DNA from: Glandiceps talaboti
Taxonomy: Eukaryota > Hemichordata > Enteropneusta > Spengelidae
Direction of reading: 5' to 3'
Length of the DNA: 40,000 nucleotides
NCBI RefSeq assembly: GCF_964340395.1
Contig: NC_135549.1
Coordinates: forward strand, 30,752,332 to 30,792,331
Position numbers and translations under genes: made by a program. Below the pieces are notes generated by a model. The model saw only the letters and a list, made by a program, of their open reading frames with translations. It had not been told where the DNA came from and ran no database searches. The first letter of the stretch is position 1. The number at the start of each line of letters is the position of its first letter. Positions 11,215 to 21,892 of the stretch are shown here, in pieces.

Positions 11215-11730
11215 GCAACCACCGTGACACAATATAAAATGCACAGAATTGTCTTGAAACAACAGCTATCAATATGCAATATGTCACTATACGGTAAAGA
11301 TAGTTTACTTAATATGTATGGACACCTGAAGTCACTGTACATGTGATTGCAATAATAACACGGATCAATACAGATGGAGATGTCATAATGTGAGTGATTA
11401 CTTAGATGACTTCGATTTCTCCGTGTATCGATATGATAATATACAATGTAGTGTAAATAACCACGTGACAAAGTATATTACAGTGCAAAGTATACGTCCT
11501 AAATCGATTTCCGATGTCATTAAATAGGTACATCAGGGCGGTAAAACATTGCAATAATTAGTTCCCGCATCATGTTACTCGTTAGTAATTAGAACCCTTG
11601 ATCGTCATCGACAAACGAGAAGTAATTATTGATGAAACTTTGATAATTCGTGATTTGTGGTAAACCATTGATAATCAATGCAAAAGGAAAGGAAATGCCG
11701 ATTTAGTCTTTATTTAGGAACATGAAAGGG
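11215..11730. repeat. GPCR 3' flanking duplicon, copy after GPCR-1
   Basis: This segment contains GGATCAATACAGAT, CTCCGTGTATC and CCTAAATCGATTTCC in the same order as segments at 18938-19290 and 26072-26415; 23030-23345 is a more distant match. It marks the 3' end of the tandemly duplicated GPCR unit. It has no coding capacity. Confidence 0.7.
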
Positions 11731-11825
11731 TAAAGTTCTTATTTAGACTATTGTGTTACTGTGTTTTAATCTATGCATAATCTATGCATAAGACGATACT
11801 TGCGCAGGTGAGATGTGGATGACAG

Positions 11826-11863
11826 TTTGTTTGTTTGTTTGTTTGTTTGTTTGTTTGTTTGTT
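11826..11863. repeat. (TTTG)n microsatellite
   Basis: About nine copies of TTTG. Confidence 0.95.
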
Positions 11864-12189
11864 GGTCTTTTGTTGTCATTTGCTAATCGCAGTATTGGAT
11901 TATTTACTCTTTTAGACAATGTGCCAGGATTGTGATATTTACTTAATTGAATACCTAGAACGCTGATCTGGTTTGAAATCTGTGAATGTATTGAAGAAAG
12001 GATATATCGGTACAGGGATAAATGCTTTTGAAAGGGGCAAAACTCGGCTCACTCAGCGGCTCGAGATACACGGAATCGCAAGTGGGTTCACACTGGATGA
12101 ACTCACTCTAGGTCGAGATTTGAAGTACCGTTGATCATAGTTTAATGCCGATGGAGAAAACACCTTGATAGACCCAAGAAAACTGAATA

Positions 12190-12503
12190 ATCAATATAAT
12201 AATAATCTTTATTTATACTAGATAGTCCTCCCTCATGGGTTCAGTGTTAATGCAGGAGGAAACCGGAGTACCCGGGGAAAACCTGCGTTGTTCGGAGTCA
12301 AACTGAACGACACGCTTCATACTTACAGCGTGGTAAATTTAATCGACCGCAGTGGTAGGTAAGAGGCAAGTGGTTTGATACTAATACGAAATCATACCTA
12401 AATCACGCGGTCGGGTCGAACAGTCTTGAACAGTCTTGAAGTTCGTCAGCACTCCGTCAATCTCCAAGGATCAATCTTCAATCGTCAGCAACTGGGCTAT
12501 CAC
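12190..12503 (-). mobile_element. SINE-like element
   Basis: On the minus strand, a box A-like TAGCCCAGTTG (12489-12499) lies 67 bp upstream of a box B-like GTTCGACCC (12413-12421), as in a tRNA-derived head. A 9-11 bp local duplication (CAGTCTTGAA twice, 12421-12440) lengthens the spacing. The body contains the motif (plus strand) GGAGGAAACCGGAGTACCCG at about 12256, which from memory is widespread in short repeats of aquatic animals. The 3' end runs into TAAATAAAGATTATTATTAT, which resembles a simple-repeat SINE tail. Confidence 0.5.
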
Positions 12504-13752
12504 TGACCCTGAACATCGACTAAATCTTACTTTATATACCCTAGCTATCTTCTCTCTAATCGAGATAAAAATTGAATTTCTACCTTAATTAAGACATGTC
12601 ATGTCGTCTACGTTGGGACATTTCTATAGACCAGTATCACATGGCGCCATCTTGGCTAAGTTTTCAGTTTCTATTCATTGTTTAATTTTTTCAAGCAAGT
12701 TCGAACAAAACAAGTCTCCAATATGGAAGTTACAGCGAGATCGAACATTGTCAAGTATTGCTATTAAATAAATACTGTATGATGGCTTCATACTGTTGGT
12801 GATAGAAATGATAGCAATATGACATCGTTCTGTCTCCATGAGACTTGACATCAAGTAACATCAAGGTGCTTTCAATTTTTTATGACTAGACTAAGTCTAT
12901 TTGTCATCAGTCAAGTTATATATTTACACGTTCAAGAATTAAATAAAATCGTGCATGTCTATAAAATGGCAGATGAAGGCACTAAAATTGGGAAAAGTCC
13001 ACTGAAATCGTAAAGATAAAATAGTTTTAAAAAAGAGAATATACAGAATGATGAGTGCCTCGAAATTTTGTTTGAACTTTCAAGAATATCGAGATCATAC
13101 ACTACATAGTAGAGATATCGTAAACATTATCGAAAGCTCTCTTTTTTTTTGCACACGATGAAAGCGTCAGAAATTCACAGTCAACACTGGTTGCCTTGTT
13201 ACAGTACTTCCATATCAAAGGGGTATATCTTCATCATAATTACTAGGGATGGGGTGTTTCTAGTTACCTTATATTCTAAAGTGATTTCTGTATAGACATG
13301 TTGTTGTTTTAGAATTCCTTGACACGGATTAGAGCTACCAAAAAGTATGTGAATGTAGAACTACCGAAAGGTATGTGAATGGAAGATGGTAACTTTAAGT
13401 CCAAGTTTCATCGGAATGAATGATTAAGATGGAGTCCAACTCAGAACTGATGAAGAATACAAATAAGTCTCCCTCGCTATATGTAAGTTCGCTATTTAAA
13501 TCTTGTTCGAGTCAAAACTAACTGACGAATCTGGGGTGTAGCTATCTGTTTTTGGTTTTGAACTATTATAGCTTGATTGATCACAAGAAGCTAAGTCTGA
13601 ATTTGGGATGTTCATAATGGACAAAGACACGTGGAATTTAAAACATTATATTCTAGCAGGTCCACAGTATCTACGTATTTGTAGAGGTTTACTCCTATTC
13701 TACGCAGTCTTTTTCTTTGGTCCTGTTAAAAACATATAGGAAATTATTAAAT
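12504..13752. other. Intergenic DNA, no gene recognised
   Basis: AT-rich with no long open frame. The only structure I noticed is a short direct duplication near 13336 and 13362 (GTATGTGAATG preceded by CTACC). Confidence 0.5.
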
Positions 13753-14668
13753 GAGTGCATTCAATCCTGAGCCTTTTCTCCCTCATCGTGGTGAATTCCC
13801 AAAGAGTGCATTCCATCCTAAGCCTTTTCTCCCTCATCGTGGTGAATTCCCAAAGAGTGCATTCCATCCTGAGCCTTTGCTCCCTCATCGTTGTGAATTC
13901 CCAAAGAGTGCATTCCATCCTAAACCTTTTCTCCCTCATCGTTGTGAATTCCCAAAGAGTGCATTCCATCCTAAGCCCTTTCTCCCTCATCGTGGTGAAT
14001 TCCCAAAGAGTGCATTCCACCCTGAGCCTTTTCTCCCTCATCGTTGTGAATTCCCAAAGAGTGCATTCCATCCTAAACCTTTTCTCCCTCATCGTTGTGA
14101 ATTCCCAAAGAGTGCATTCCATCCTAAGCCTTTTCTCCCTCATCGTTGTGAATTCCCAAAGAGTGCATTCCATCCTAAGCCTTTTCTCCCTCATCGTGGT
14201 GAATTCCCAAAGAGTGCATTCCATCCTAAACCTTTTCTCCCTCATCGTTGTGAATTCCCAAAGAGTGCATTCCATCCTAAGCCTTTTCTCCCTCATCGTT
14301 GTGAATTCCCAAAGAGTGCATTCCATCCTAAGCCTTTTCTCCCTCATCGTTGTGAATTCCCAAAGAGTGCATTCCATCCTAAGCCTTTTCTCCCTCATCG
14401 TTGTGAATTCCCAGAGTGCATTCCATCCTAAACCTTTTCTCCCTCATCGTTGTGAATTCCCAAAGAGTGCATTCCATCCTAAGCCTTTTCTCCCTCATCG
14501 TTGTGAATTCCCAAAGAGTGCATTCCATCCTCAGCCTTTTCTCCCTCATCGTTGTGAATTCCCAAAGAGTGCATTCCATCCTAAGCCTTTTCCCCCTCAT
14601 CGTTGTGAATTCCCAAAGAGTGCATTCCATCCTAAGCCTTATCTCCCTCATCGTTGTGAATTCCCAAA
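13753..14668. repeat. 51-bp minisatellite, ~18 units
   Basis: The unit starts GAGTGCATTCCATCCTAAGC and ends GTGAATTCCCAAA, so each copy carries an EcoRI-type GAATTC. Because 51 is a multiple of three, several frames on both strands stay open, with 17-residue repeats (for example MREKRLRMECTLWEFTT on the minus strand). One unit, near 14411, has a 2-bp deletion that shifts all frames. Variants among units change amino acids in every frame I checked, so I see no sign of coding constraint. It is treated as non-coding. Confidence 0.9.
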
Positions 14669-14827
14669 ATGTCAAGAGCTTCAATGCTGATTGTGTCATC
14701 ATCTGAAAAGTAGAATATGCAGTAGCTATTAGTTCAGTATTAATCTCGCCACTATTAATCTCGTCAATAAATGCAGATGGTTTAACCGTGGCATTCATTT
14801 GAGGAGGTCGTTGTACTGATGTATTAT

Positions 14828-14962
14828 CGTTTGTCGTTCCAATGCTTACCCCCACCAAGTGTCTTGTGTACAATGTTTGTCATTCCAATGCTTACCCCCA
14901 CCCCCTGTCTTGGGTACAACGTTTGTCGTTCCAATGCTTACCCCCACCCCTGTCTTGGGTAC
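14828..14962. repeat. ~47-bp degenerate tandem repeat, three copies
   Basis: Three copies containing TTCCAATGCTTACCCCCACC, each followed by a GTCTTG(G/T)GTACAA block. Confidence 0.85.
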
Positions 14963-15028
14963 AAAGTCTTCCGTTTGTTTGGCCACATGAACGAATTCTC
15001 GAACTGTGGGACAGTAAACATATACTTG

Positions 15029-15088
<60 letters not shown>
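15029..15088. repeat. (TCA)20 microsatellite
   Basis: Twenty triplets. On the minus strand it reads as a poly-aspartate run in an open frame (14938-15180), but that frame has no recognisable homology. Confidence 0.95.
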
Positions 15089-15387
15089 CCTGATGTATTA
15101 GTATCGCTCGTTATTGGGTTAGCTTCATATGATCCAGGACTCAAACAATCAGGTAAGTTATAAGCCTGTAAGACTAACACACATCGAGCAACACTTTATC
15201 ATTTTAAAAGAAATTGACCAAATGTTTGTGATCAGTGAACAATGTAAACGTAGACCCGGAAATAAATGGATCGTAAAATTTGACAGCATAATAAAGCGCT
15301 AGTAAATTAGTAATTCAAGTTCGCCGATACTATATCATTTCTCATGTTTAGATAAAATGTGTTCACCACATATTATAATTTAAGGAA

Positions 15388-15805
15388 CATGGTCCTTGTT
15401 TTGTTCACGTACAAACCTAATGGATGTCGTAGAAGCATCTGTATGTATTTCAAAAGGAAGAGAAAAATCAGGATATGCAACTGTTGGTTCTGAACTAAGG
15501 GTTTTCTTCAATTTATTAAACGAATCATCGCATTTAGATGTCCATACAAAATCAATTGATTTACTAGTGAGCTTGTATTATTGCGCTGCGATGTCAGCTA
15601 TCTTCCTTATCGTATGTTTATAATAGGAGGCCATCCCTAAAGAAACTCTTTCCCTAATGCTCTTAGATACAGCAAATAGGGTAATGGCGTCAACTTTTTC
15701 GGTAACGGGCGAAATTCCTTCTGGAGAGAAAGTATGAGCTAGAACTTTTGATTTTTTCTTTGCGAAAAATAGTTTGAGTTTCACATGGGTTTTGTTGACA
15801 CCCAT
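15388..15805 (-). mobile_element. Ty3/gypsy-type retrotransposon pol remnant (RT end to RNase H start)
   Basis: The minus-strand translation from 15805 shows the end of a Ty3/gypsy reverse transcriptase: a KLKLFFAKKKSKVLAHTFSP segment (consensus-like K-C-x-F-F-x-x-x-V-x-x-L-G-H), then EGISPVTEKVDAI and GMASYYKH. After an in-frame TAA (at about 15575) the same frame continues with a tether segment (FVWTSKCDDSFNKLKKTL), then AYPDFSLPFEIHTDAS, the RNase H start. The YxDD catalytic region, integrase and LTRs are absent nearby. It is an inactive fragment of a retroelement inserted between GPCR-1 and GPCR-2. Confidence 0.85.
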
Positions 15806-16012
15806 TTAAGACTGGCTTATGTATTAATCTACATCTGCTCAGATCTATGCTAAGTTATTATATAATGTATGGATAATTTTCGACAAACGATCTCTAACAC
15901 TCTCGGATGACGCAATGTTGAAACTATTCAATGTATTTAAGTTCACTTTGCAGCTAGTCCACCTGGCAAGGATCATATGGTTTGTTGGTGAGCTACCTTG
16001 ATACCTACGTTC

Positions 16013-16014
16013 AA

Positions 16015-16053
<39 letters not shown>

Positions 16054-16055
16054 AT
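16013..16055. repeat. (AATA)n microsatellite
   Basis: About ten copies of AATA. Confidence 0.95.
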
Positions 16056-16207
16056 ATGACAATAGACGTAATAACGGTGAATGCTAATGGAGAACTTACA
16101 AAATGGAAGTTGGCATTGATGTTCTGCATAAAAGGAATGTCAATAGTAGCCTTGGTAGGTCAAAATAGTATATATCAGTGAATGTTATCATGGAGACATT
16201 GTTTGGT

Positions 16208-16238
16208 CATAGACCCTCCACATCATGAAGGGTCTATG
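16208..16238. repeat. Perfect 10-bp inverted repeat
   Basis: CATAGACCCT (16208-16217) and AGGGTCTATG (16229-16238) are exact reverse complements around an 11-nt loop. The function is unknown; it may be a remnant of a small inverted-repeat element. Confidence 0.7.
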
Positions 16239-16860
16239 GTTTGGTGGAGTGTGAATGCTAACTATCAAATATTCCAGGGGTGCTCGCGTCTCGTTAAGTT
16301 TTAATCCCTGTACTTGTAGACGACGTTTTGAAGGACAACATCTGTCCTTTTCACCCGGTCTGTCTCTATCGCTACCTAATCTGTGTCTGTATATATCTTG
16401 CTCACACGAATCACTCGTATTCTTATATTATTTGCGTAATTTCACTTTGTTGCACCTTTCAACATGAAATATATTATCAGAATTGAAGTATAGAATGTAA
16501 CTTGTATCAGTCTTAATGCCTACAGGCAACGTAATTGTGCTATCATTTACTCAGAGTCTATTTAATAAATATATGACGGTAGTACAATGACGGTGAAACC
16601 GTCATTAGCTTTCCTTACACTTTGATATGCACGTATTAATCTATTACATTAAGGCTTATTGATAAGCACATGGCCATGCTCTTTACAAATGTATTGTGTT
16701 TTCATTATTAAACTGGTAAAGTTAAACATATCACATTTACTATTCATAATTTATATATTCAATATACAAACCGTATCTCTTGATACGAAATTTTATATAG
16801 CGTGGGTGTCTCAATCGGAATTATCTTTGAAACTGGTGAGCAATCAAAGACTTTGGAGTG

Positions 16861-16900
16861 TATAAAAAGTAAAGAGCTTGTGTTGATGTGTTTCATTCTG
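16861..16900 (+). promoter_or_regulatory. Candidate core promoter of GPCR-2
   Basis: A TATA box, TATAAAAAG, begins at 16861. An initiator-like TTCATTCT follows about 31 bp downstream, at 16892. The sequence after the initiator is conserved upstream of GPCR-3 (near 23752), but there the TATA position is not conserved. The promoter call is inference from spacing. Confidence 0.5.
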
Positions 16901-16973
16901 GTCCGCAGTACGTGATTTCAAGTTCCAGGATGAATGTCGACTAAATTGCAATATGCTTTGCACTAATATTCAG
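16893..16973 (+). other. Candidate non-coding first exon of GPCR-2
   Basis: The segment from the initiator to a splice donor, TTCAG|GTGAGATATT (donor GT at 16974), is conserved with 23752-23846 upstream of GPCR-3 (ATGCAG|GTGGGGGATATT). Shared blocks include GGATGTCGACTAAAT. The frame that would join to the coding exon has a stop and no ATG after it, so the exon would be 5' UTR. The matching acceptor ends at 17281. Confidence 0.5.
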
Positions 16974-17378
16974 GTGAGATATTAGTGTAAACAAGTTTCA
17001 TTACTTTACCTTTGAATCTTTTACTTCAATATTTCCCCTATTCCTCTCTTCTCCATTTCTCTCTTTTTCATGTTTATCTACTTTATTGTAACGAAATTCA
17101 TCATTTTTCTATTTCCATCACCTACATAACTTTGGTTTCTCCAGTTCCATATCTCAATTCCTTACTGTATCAGATTTTTCATGTTTGATTAGTTCTTCTT
17201 CAAAATTTCTCTAAGGACCTATAAGGATGCAGTTTTATCATGTTTGTAAATTCCGTAGTCTTTTTTCTCGATTTATTTCAGGCTAAACAGTAACGATACT
17301 ATTGACAGAAATAGCACCTCAAATGACTTAGCCGAAATTAACACCGGTTGGTCAAGCTTATTATACAACCAAATATGG

Positions 17379-18284
17379 ATGCGAACCATGTATGGTATCG
17401 TTGGCACACTTGGTCTCCTAGGTAACCTCCTCGTCATCATAGTGTTTCTACGCATGCCTAAACTGAGAAGCAACACAAATTACTTGATCGTCAACTTGGC
17501 TATATCAGATTGCCTGGCGGGCTTCTTCCTTTTCCCTTTTCATGTAATCCCTGAAATGGTTCCACCAATAGGCTTAGCTGGAGATGTCACGTGTCGTATC
17601 TGGCTGTCAAAGTATCCTCTGTGGATTTGCTTTTATGCCTCAACGTTTTCACTTCTTTCAGTCAGTGCGGAGCGTTATTATGCGATTGTGTATCCATTGC
17701 ATTATGAGGTAAATTTCGGAACAAAACACGTCCTAATTGGAATAGCTATGATTTGGTCTGTTGCAATATCATTCAATAGTTACATGTGGTATGTATACCG
17801 ACACGAAGACAGGCTGTGTGTCATTGAGTGGCCGAGTTTGGTTTTCTTTCGAATTTGGGGAAACCTGATTGTTCTACTTCATTACCTTGTTCCCATGGCA
17901 ACTATGATATCCGTTTACTGCAAAATCTACCAAGCCTTGAGCAGAAGTTCTGTTCATGGAACAGACGAGCTGACTAGGAGTAATTTGCAAGCCAAACGAA
18001 ATGTAATACGCATGCTCGTTATTGTTTTAGGTGCATTCACGATATTTTGGACCCCTGGTTATATTGTTTGGGCGCTGTATAGCAATGGGTTAGTGAATGA
18101 TCTAGGAAACTGGTTTTATAATGTTGGCGTTTTGTTGGCGTTCGGAAACTGCTGTTGTAATCCGTTTATATACGCTTTCAAAAATCGTCATTTTAGGAAT
18201 GGGGTGAGATTTCTGATATTTGGTAACAGTAATGTTATTGAAGATAATTCTACACAAATGCAATCCCTCAATTCTCATTCGTAG
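17379..18284 (+). CDS. Rhodopsin-like (class A) GPCR, orphan, copy GPCR-2
   Basis: From the first available ATG this encodes 301 residues with all seven transmembrane segments. Landmarks are GN in TM1 (N16), SD in TM2 (D44), C72, E98-R99-Y100 at the end of TM3, the second-loop RLCVIEW, WTP in TM6 (the usual preceding Cys is Phe, FWTP) and NPFIY in TM7. The open frame extends upstream to the acceptor at 17281 and would encode the N-tail with its NDT and NST sequons. The start codon used by GPCR-1 is deleted: the exon begins GGCTAAACAGTAACG rather than containing ATGAGTAAC. Translation therefore probably starts at the Met just before TM1, losing the glycosylated N-tail. Of the three long copies this has the best preserved signalling motifs. 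A likely poly(A) signal lies at 18420. Confidence 0.85.
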   Translation: MRTMYGIVGTLGLLGNLLVIIVFLRMPKLRSNTNYLIVNLAISDCLAGFFLFPFHVIPEMVPPIGLAGDVTCRIWLSKYPLWICFYASTFSLLSVSAERYYAIVYPLHYEVNFGTKHVLIGIAMIWSVAISFNSYMWYVYRHEDRLCVIEWPSLVFFRIWGNLIVLLHYLVPMATMISVYCKIYQALSRSSVHGTDELTRSNLQAKRNVIRMLVIVLGAFTIFWTPGYIVWALYSNGLVNDLGNWFYNVGVLLAFGNCCCNPFIYAFKNRHFRNGVRFLIFGNSNVIEDNSTQMQSLNSHS

Positions 18285-18419
18285 GAAATGCCACGTGAAT
18301 TATTCTGAGATTCCAGATCAGATGTAACATCATTTGGAATTTTAACACCTGTAACACTTTTGTACAGTGTTCTGCTTTTGATTTGTGTACATTCCGGTTT
18401 TTCTTCCTTCTGAATCAAA

Positions 18420-18425
18420 AATAAA
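18420..18425 (+). terminator. Candidate polyadenylation signal for GPCR-2
   Basis: AATAAA in TCTGAATCAAAAATAAAA. The aligned site after GPCR-3 (25383-25388) reads AGTAAA. Confidence 0.45.
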
Positions 18426-18937
18426 ATTTTAACCTTTCATATGCTAGGTCGTTTAACATTCTTCAATTGAGTCTTACGTGTTTGTAATTGCAAATGCATA
18501 ACTACCCAGTATAAGATGTACGCCATTACTCATTAATTCAATACAGGCAACTCATCTTCAAATAGAAATTCATCTGTGTTATTAAACCATAGTATTCAAT
18601 TTAATTTGTTTATCTCTTGACAAAGACTGAAGTGTGTAGTCGAAAGTTCAGGTAGAATTTTCAAGTTGTGTTTGGAACAAAAGTTAAATTGAATACTACA
18701 GGCAACTCGTGAATAGATCGTGCATGAAAGACCCAGAGATGAAGTGCCGAAAACGTATCTCAGACAATTTACAAGACAATTGATGACAAGTGTAAATTCA
18801 ATGTGTCGTGATTCGTGAACAGTTAAGAGATATAATATAATTAGTAACAATTATGCGATATAATCTAATTAACAACAATTATTGTGATATGCTATCAAGA
18901 ATATGAACAGTGGTGATTTAACAACACTGTAAGATAA

Positions 18938-19290
18938 ATGTTTTAAAGCATTTCATATATTTAACAATTGAGATCGATAAAAAGAAATGTCTGTCAATAT
19001 TCTTTTGTACCAACTTTGAAACAGACAATATGGAATTCACGACATTTTCATGAAACTAGATCTAGCGATGATGTATATGTCACTACATTATAAAAAAGGT
19101 AAACAAACAATGTATGGATGTCAGGAGTAACTGCGATTTTAATAATAACATGGATCAATACAGATAGAGATATTATAACCTGATTTATTGCTCAGATGAC
19201 TTTGATTGCTCCGTGTATCAATATGGTAAATATGATCGAACTAAATATATGGACAAGTTTATTTCCTAAATCGATTTCCGATTATCTTAT
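18938..19290. repeat. GPCR 3' flanking duplicon, copy after GPCR-2
   Basis: Almost identical to 26072-26415 over about 300 bp. The shared run includes GAATTCACGACATTTTCATG and AGATCTAGCGATGATG, with only scattered substitutions and a one-base A-run difference. This is far more alike than the coding regions of the decayed copy between them, implying recent duplication or gene conversion. Confidence 0.85.
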
Positions 19291-19832
19291 TATATATATA
19301 AACTTTTGTGATCTGTAAACCAGTGGTGATCATTGTATAAAAGAACCTTATATGCTCTCTATTGGCATTCGTCGTTATTTGGAATATTTTGTTACATCCT
19401 TGTAATCTACATTCTCATAAAACGATACTGGATCACGTGTGATATTGACAAAAACTTTGTGTGCGTTTATTTTTTCGGGATTTTCTCCGTTTCTTTTCTT
19501 GTTTGTGTTTATGTCTTTCGAGCTTTATCTTTCCTTCTGTATGCCGTATCACTCATATGAGTCATTTTATGTTTCGTTCCGTCTTTATTTTCTTTCCTTT
19601 TCCTCCTCCACTTAGAAAAAAATCTGATGCTTTAACACGGCCTGTGGGTAGTGAATATACTCGTTGTCAATTAGTAGCGATAAACAAGATCAACTACATG
19701 TGAATGATATGCGTCTTTGATTGATAACACATGACAGATAAGAGGGCAAACATACCCAGTATGTTTCAGAGCAAGTACCACATGTATTTAAAAATTAAGT
19801 AACTTCTCGCGTTATCTTAAAATCAGCACATA
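19291..19832. other. 5' flank of decayed GPCR copy psi-B
   Basis: T-rich sequence with short hydrophobic open frames of low complexity. It weakly resembles 23520-23640. No independent gene is recognised. Confidence 0.4.
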
Positions 19833-20547
19833 GTGATAAATTATTTGATCGTCAACTTGGGTATATCAGATTGTCTGGCTGACTTATTTCTTCTGTCTTT
19901 CCATGTTACACCTGAAATTATTACGCCAATACGCTTCATTCAATTTGGTATTATGTATCTTCTTTACAATTATGCCATTTTACTGCACGTTGGAACACGT
20001 TGGAAATACAGTTGTGATAATTTGGCCTGTTACCAGGTGATTCAACGGTTATATGTGGTGTACACGTTCCCCTATAATGTGCCTTCAATTGGCCGAGTAT
20101 AACTCTCCTTTGTCTCGCCCTTCCTGTCCTATTTCATTACCTTGTTCCCATGGCAGCCATAATATTCTTTTAAGGCAAAATGTATATCCAACTTTGAACA
20201 AGAGTCCTGTTTAATGGAAGAGATCAGATGGCTGTAGTAATTTACAAGTAAAAAGAAAATTCGTACGCATGCCAGTCCCATTGTAGGTGCATTCGCCATA
20301 TGTTGGACCCATGATTATATTGTTTGGGCATCATATAGTAGCAATGTTTTAGTGGATGACCTGCGAAAGTGGTTTTATAATGGTGTTCATTTGTTGGCAT
20401 TTGCTAATTTCTGCAGTAATCCGCTTATTTATGCTTTTAGAAATGAACACTTTAGAAAAGGTGTAAAGATTTTATTATTAAGGCAAAGAGAATAATGATA
20501 TACATGAAAGCTCTACACAAATTAACACCTTGAACTCTGATTTATAG
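19833..20547 (+). pseudogene. Decayed rhodopsin-like GPCR pseudogene (copy psi-B)
   Basis: Homology to the other copies starts within TM2 (NYLIVNLGISDCLAD) and continues to the C-terminal tail. Most of TM3 is deleted, and several frameshifts and stops follow. Recognisable DNA blocks include CATTACCTTGTTCCCATGG (TM5), GCATTCGCCATATGTTGGAC (TM6; the codon after WT is CAT, so P6.50 reads as His) and AATCCGCTTATTTATGCTTT (TM7, NPLIYAF). TM1 and the start region are missing. It is clearly non-functional as a receptor. Confidence 0.9.
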
Positions 20548-20796
20548 AGAAGAATAGTTAACATGTTTTCCAAGCATTCAGCTTTTAAGTGAATAGCTCA
20601 TTAAATGGAGTCCATTATAAAAGCAAAGTATCCTCTAATCTTTAAAACAACACATAGTCCCTACATCAAAGACGCAATAACCAAACATTGGGACCTTTTA
20701 GAAAATAGTGTAACATTAAAATAACTTTATCTAAACAAACTAACCATAGCACTGTCATAAATTGGCCCACACACAGCAGTAACGACGCTAATTAAA

Positions 20797-21190
20797 TGTT
20801 ACGATCCAAAATATCGTATTTCGGAATTATGGGAATAAATTCTACTTTTCGGCATTGTAGGCCATAGGTCAGAAATAGACTGTCGATGACGAATCTGGGC
20901 AAACATGATGTAACTGAAATTCACATGATTGGTTAGAGAAAAGTACATAATAACTTTTATGATGCCATGATCTTATGGTGTGATTTGCTATTTATAGTTG
21001 TTGTGTAAATTCCATTGTATTCGAAGTATACTTAAGATGAGAATAAAACATCCAGAATCAGAGGAGAGGAGCTCTCGGGTAGGTGATTCTGGCAAGCCGA
21101 AATCTCTTCTCAGTCGTGACTAATTCCCGACTTGGACCTGAACGATCCCGTACGAGAGTATGAGAGTGTGAGTACTAGAGTGTAACGTCA
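20797..21190 (+). mobile_element. Candidate LTR
   Basis: The block starts TGTTACGATCC, contains a TATA-like TATTTATAG (near 20990) and a poly(A) signal AATAAA (near 21041), and ends near GTGTAACGTCA. That layout resembles a retrotransposon LTR of about 390 bp. A shared TGTTACGATCCA terminus occurs inverted at 6070. The insertion separates psi-B from its 3' flank, which resumes at about 22770. I see no second LTR, so it may be a solo LTR or an element with a degraded 3' end. Confidence 0.4.
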
Positions 21191-21243
21191 GAACTATCCA
21201 TATTTATACCGTTCAACTCTACGACACCCAACATAAATATGTA

Positions 21244-21273
21244 TATTATTATTATTATTATTATTATTATTAT
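21244..21273. repeat. (ATT)n microsatellite
   Basis: About ten triplets. Confidence 0.9.
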
Positions 21274-21640
21274 CATTTGTTGTAGTTTCATTCAGTCTTT
21301 TCAGAACAAAAGGGTTGAATAAGTTTATATGTTGCAGATTCTGTTTTTGGGACGCACCCAAGATAGCGGTAAGGAAGGCACAGGGCTCTGCCCCGTCCGA
21401 TCTAGCTACAGATTGAAAAAAAATCGCGTGAACGTTGTCATATATACCCAATATTCGGTCTACAAGCTGCTTCACTACATTTTATTACTTGTCATGGAGG
21501 AGAATCCAAACTCGTGTTAAAGGCTAGTGGTGATAACCAACCTCTTGCATGCCAAACGAAGTTTGCAGGAAACGCGAGCGCGTATTCCCCGACAAAAAGA
21601 TCCGAGTCATCTGAAGAAGTGAGTTTCCCCGTAATTATGT

Positions 21641-21892
21641 TTGCTTACTGCTCAAGTAGATTATGAAACAGGAACAGTTGAGATTAATTGTTATGGTGAA
21701 ATACAAAACCAGTTGAGGGGAGTGAAGCGGAGGAACCTGACACAAGCTAATATGGACATTAGAGTAAGTGAAATTATGAAGTTACCGGTATATCAATTAG
21801 AAGAATCGCTTCTAACAATGGACAACCAAGATGCCAATATATGTTTTGCGCGATACAGAGGAACCATTCGAAAAAGAAAAGATGGACTGTGA
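21641..21892 (+). other. Unassigned open frame without ATG start
   Basis: An 84-codon open frame following a stop at 21632; its first usable codon is TTG. The translation contains VDYETGTVEINCYGE and a basic end, RYRGTIRKRKDGL. I recognise no domain. A purine run, GAAGGAGGAGAA, follows at about 22001. Its place between a candidate LTR and this purine tract makes a retroelement remnant possible, but that is inference. Confidence 0.2.

Noticed and set aside
13447-13453. CTGATGA as another hammerhead core
   Set aside because: No GAAA box, cleavage triplet or pairing arms in the expected positions.
13753-14668. CRISPR-like array
   Set aside because: Units are contiguous and nearly identical with no unique spacers, in a eukaryotic context; this is a minisatellite. 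The same holds for the 59-bp and 50/54-bp arrays.
14938-15180. Minus-strand frame with a poly-aspartate run as a protein gene
   Set aside because: The acidic run is the (TCA)n microsatellite; the flanking residues show no recognisable domain and no supporting splice sites.
19333-19560. 75-codon hydrophobic frame as a small membrane protein
   Set aside because: T-rich low-complexity DNA upstream of psi-B that resembles non-coding flank of another GPCR unit; no homologue recognised.
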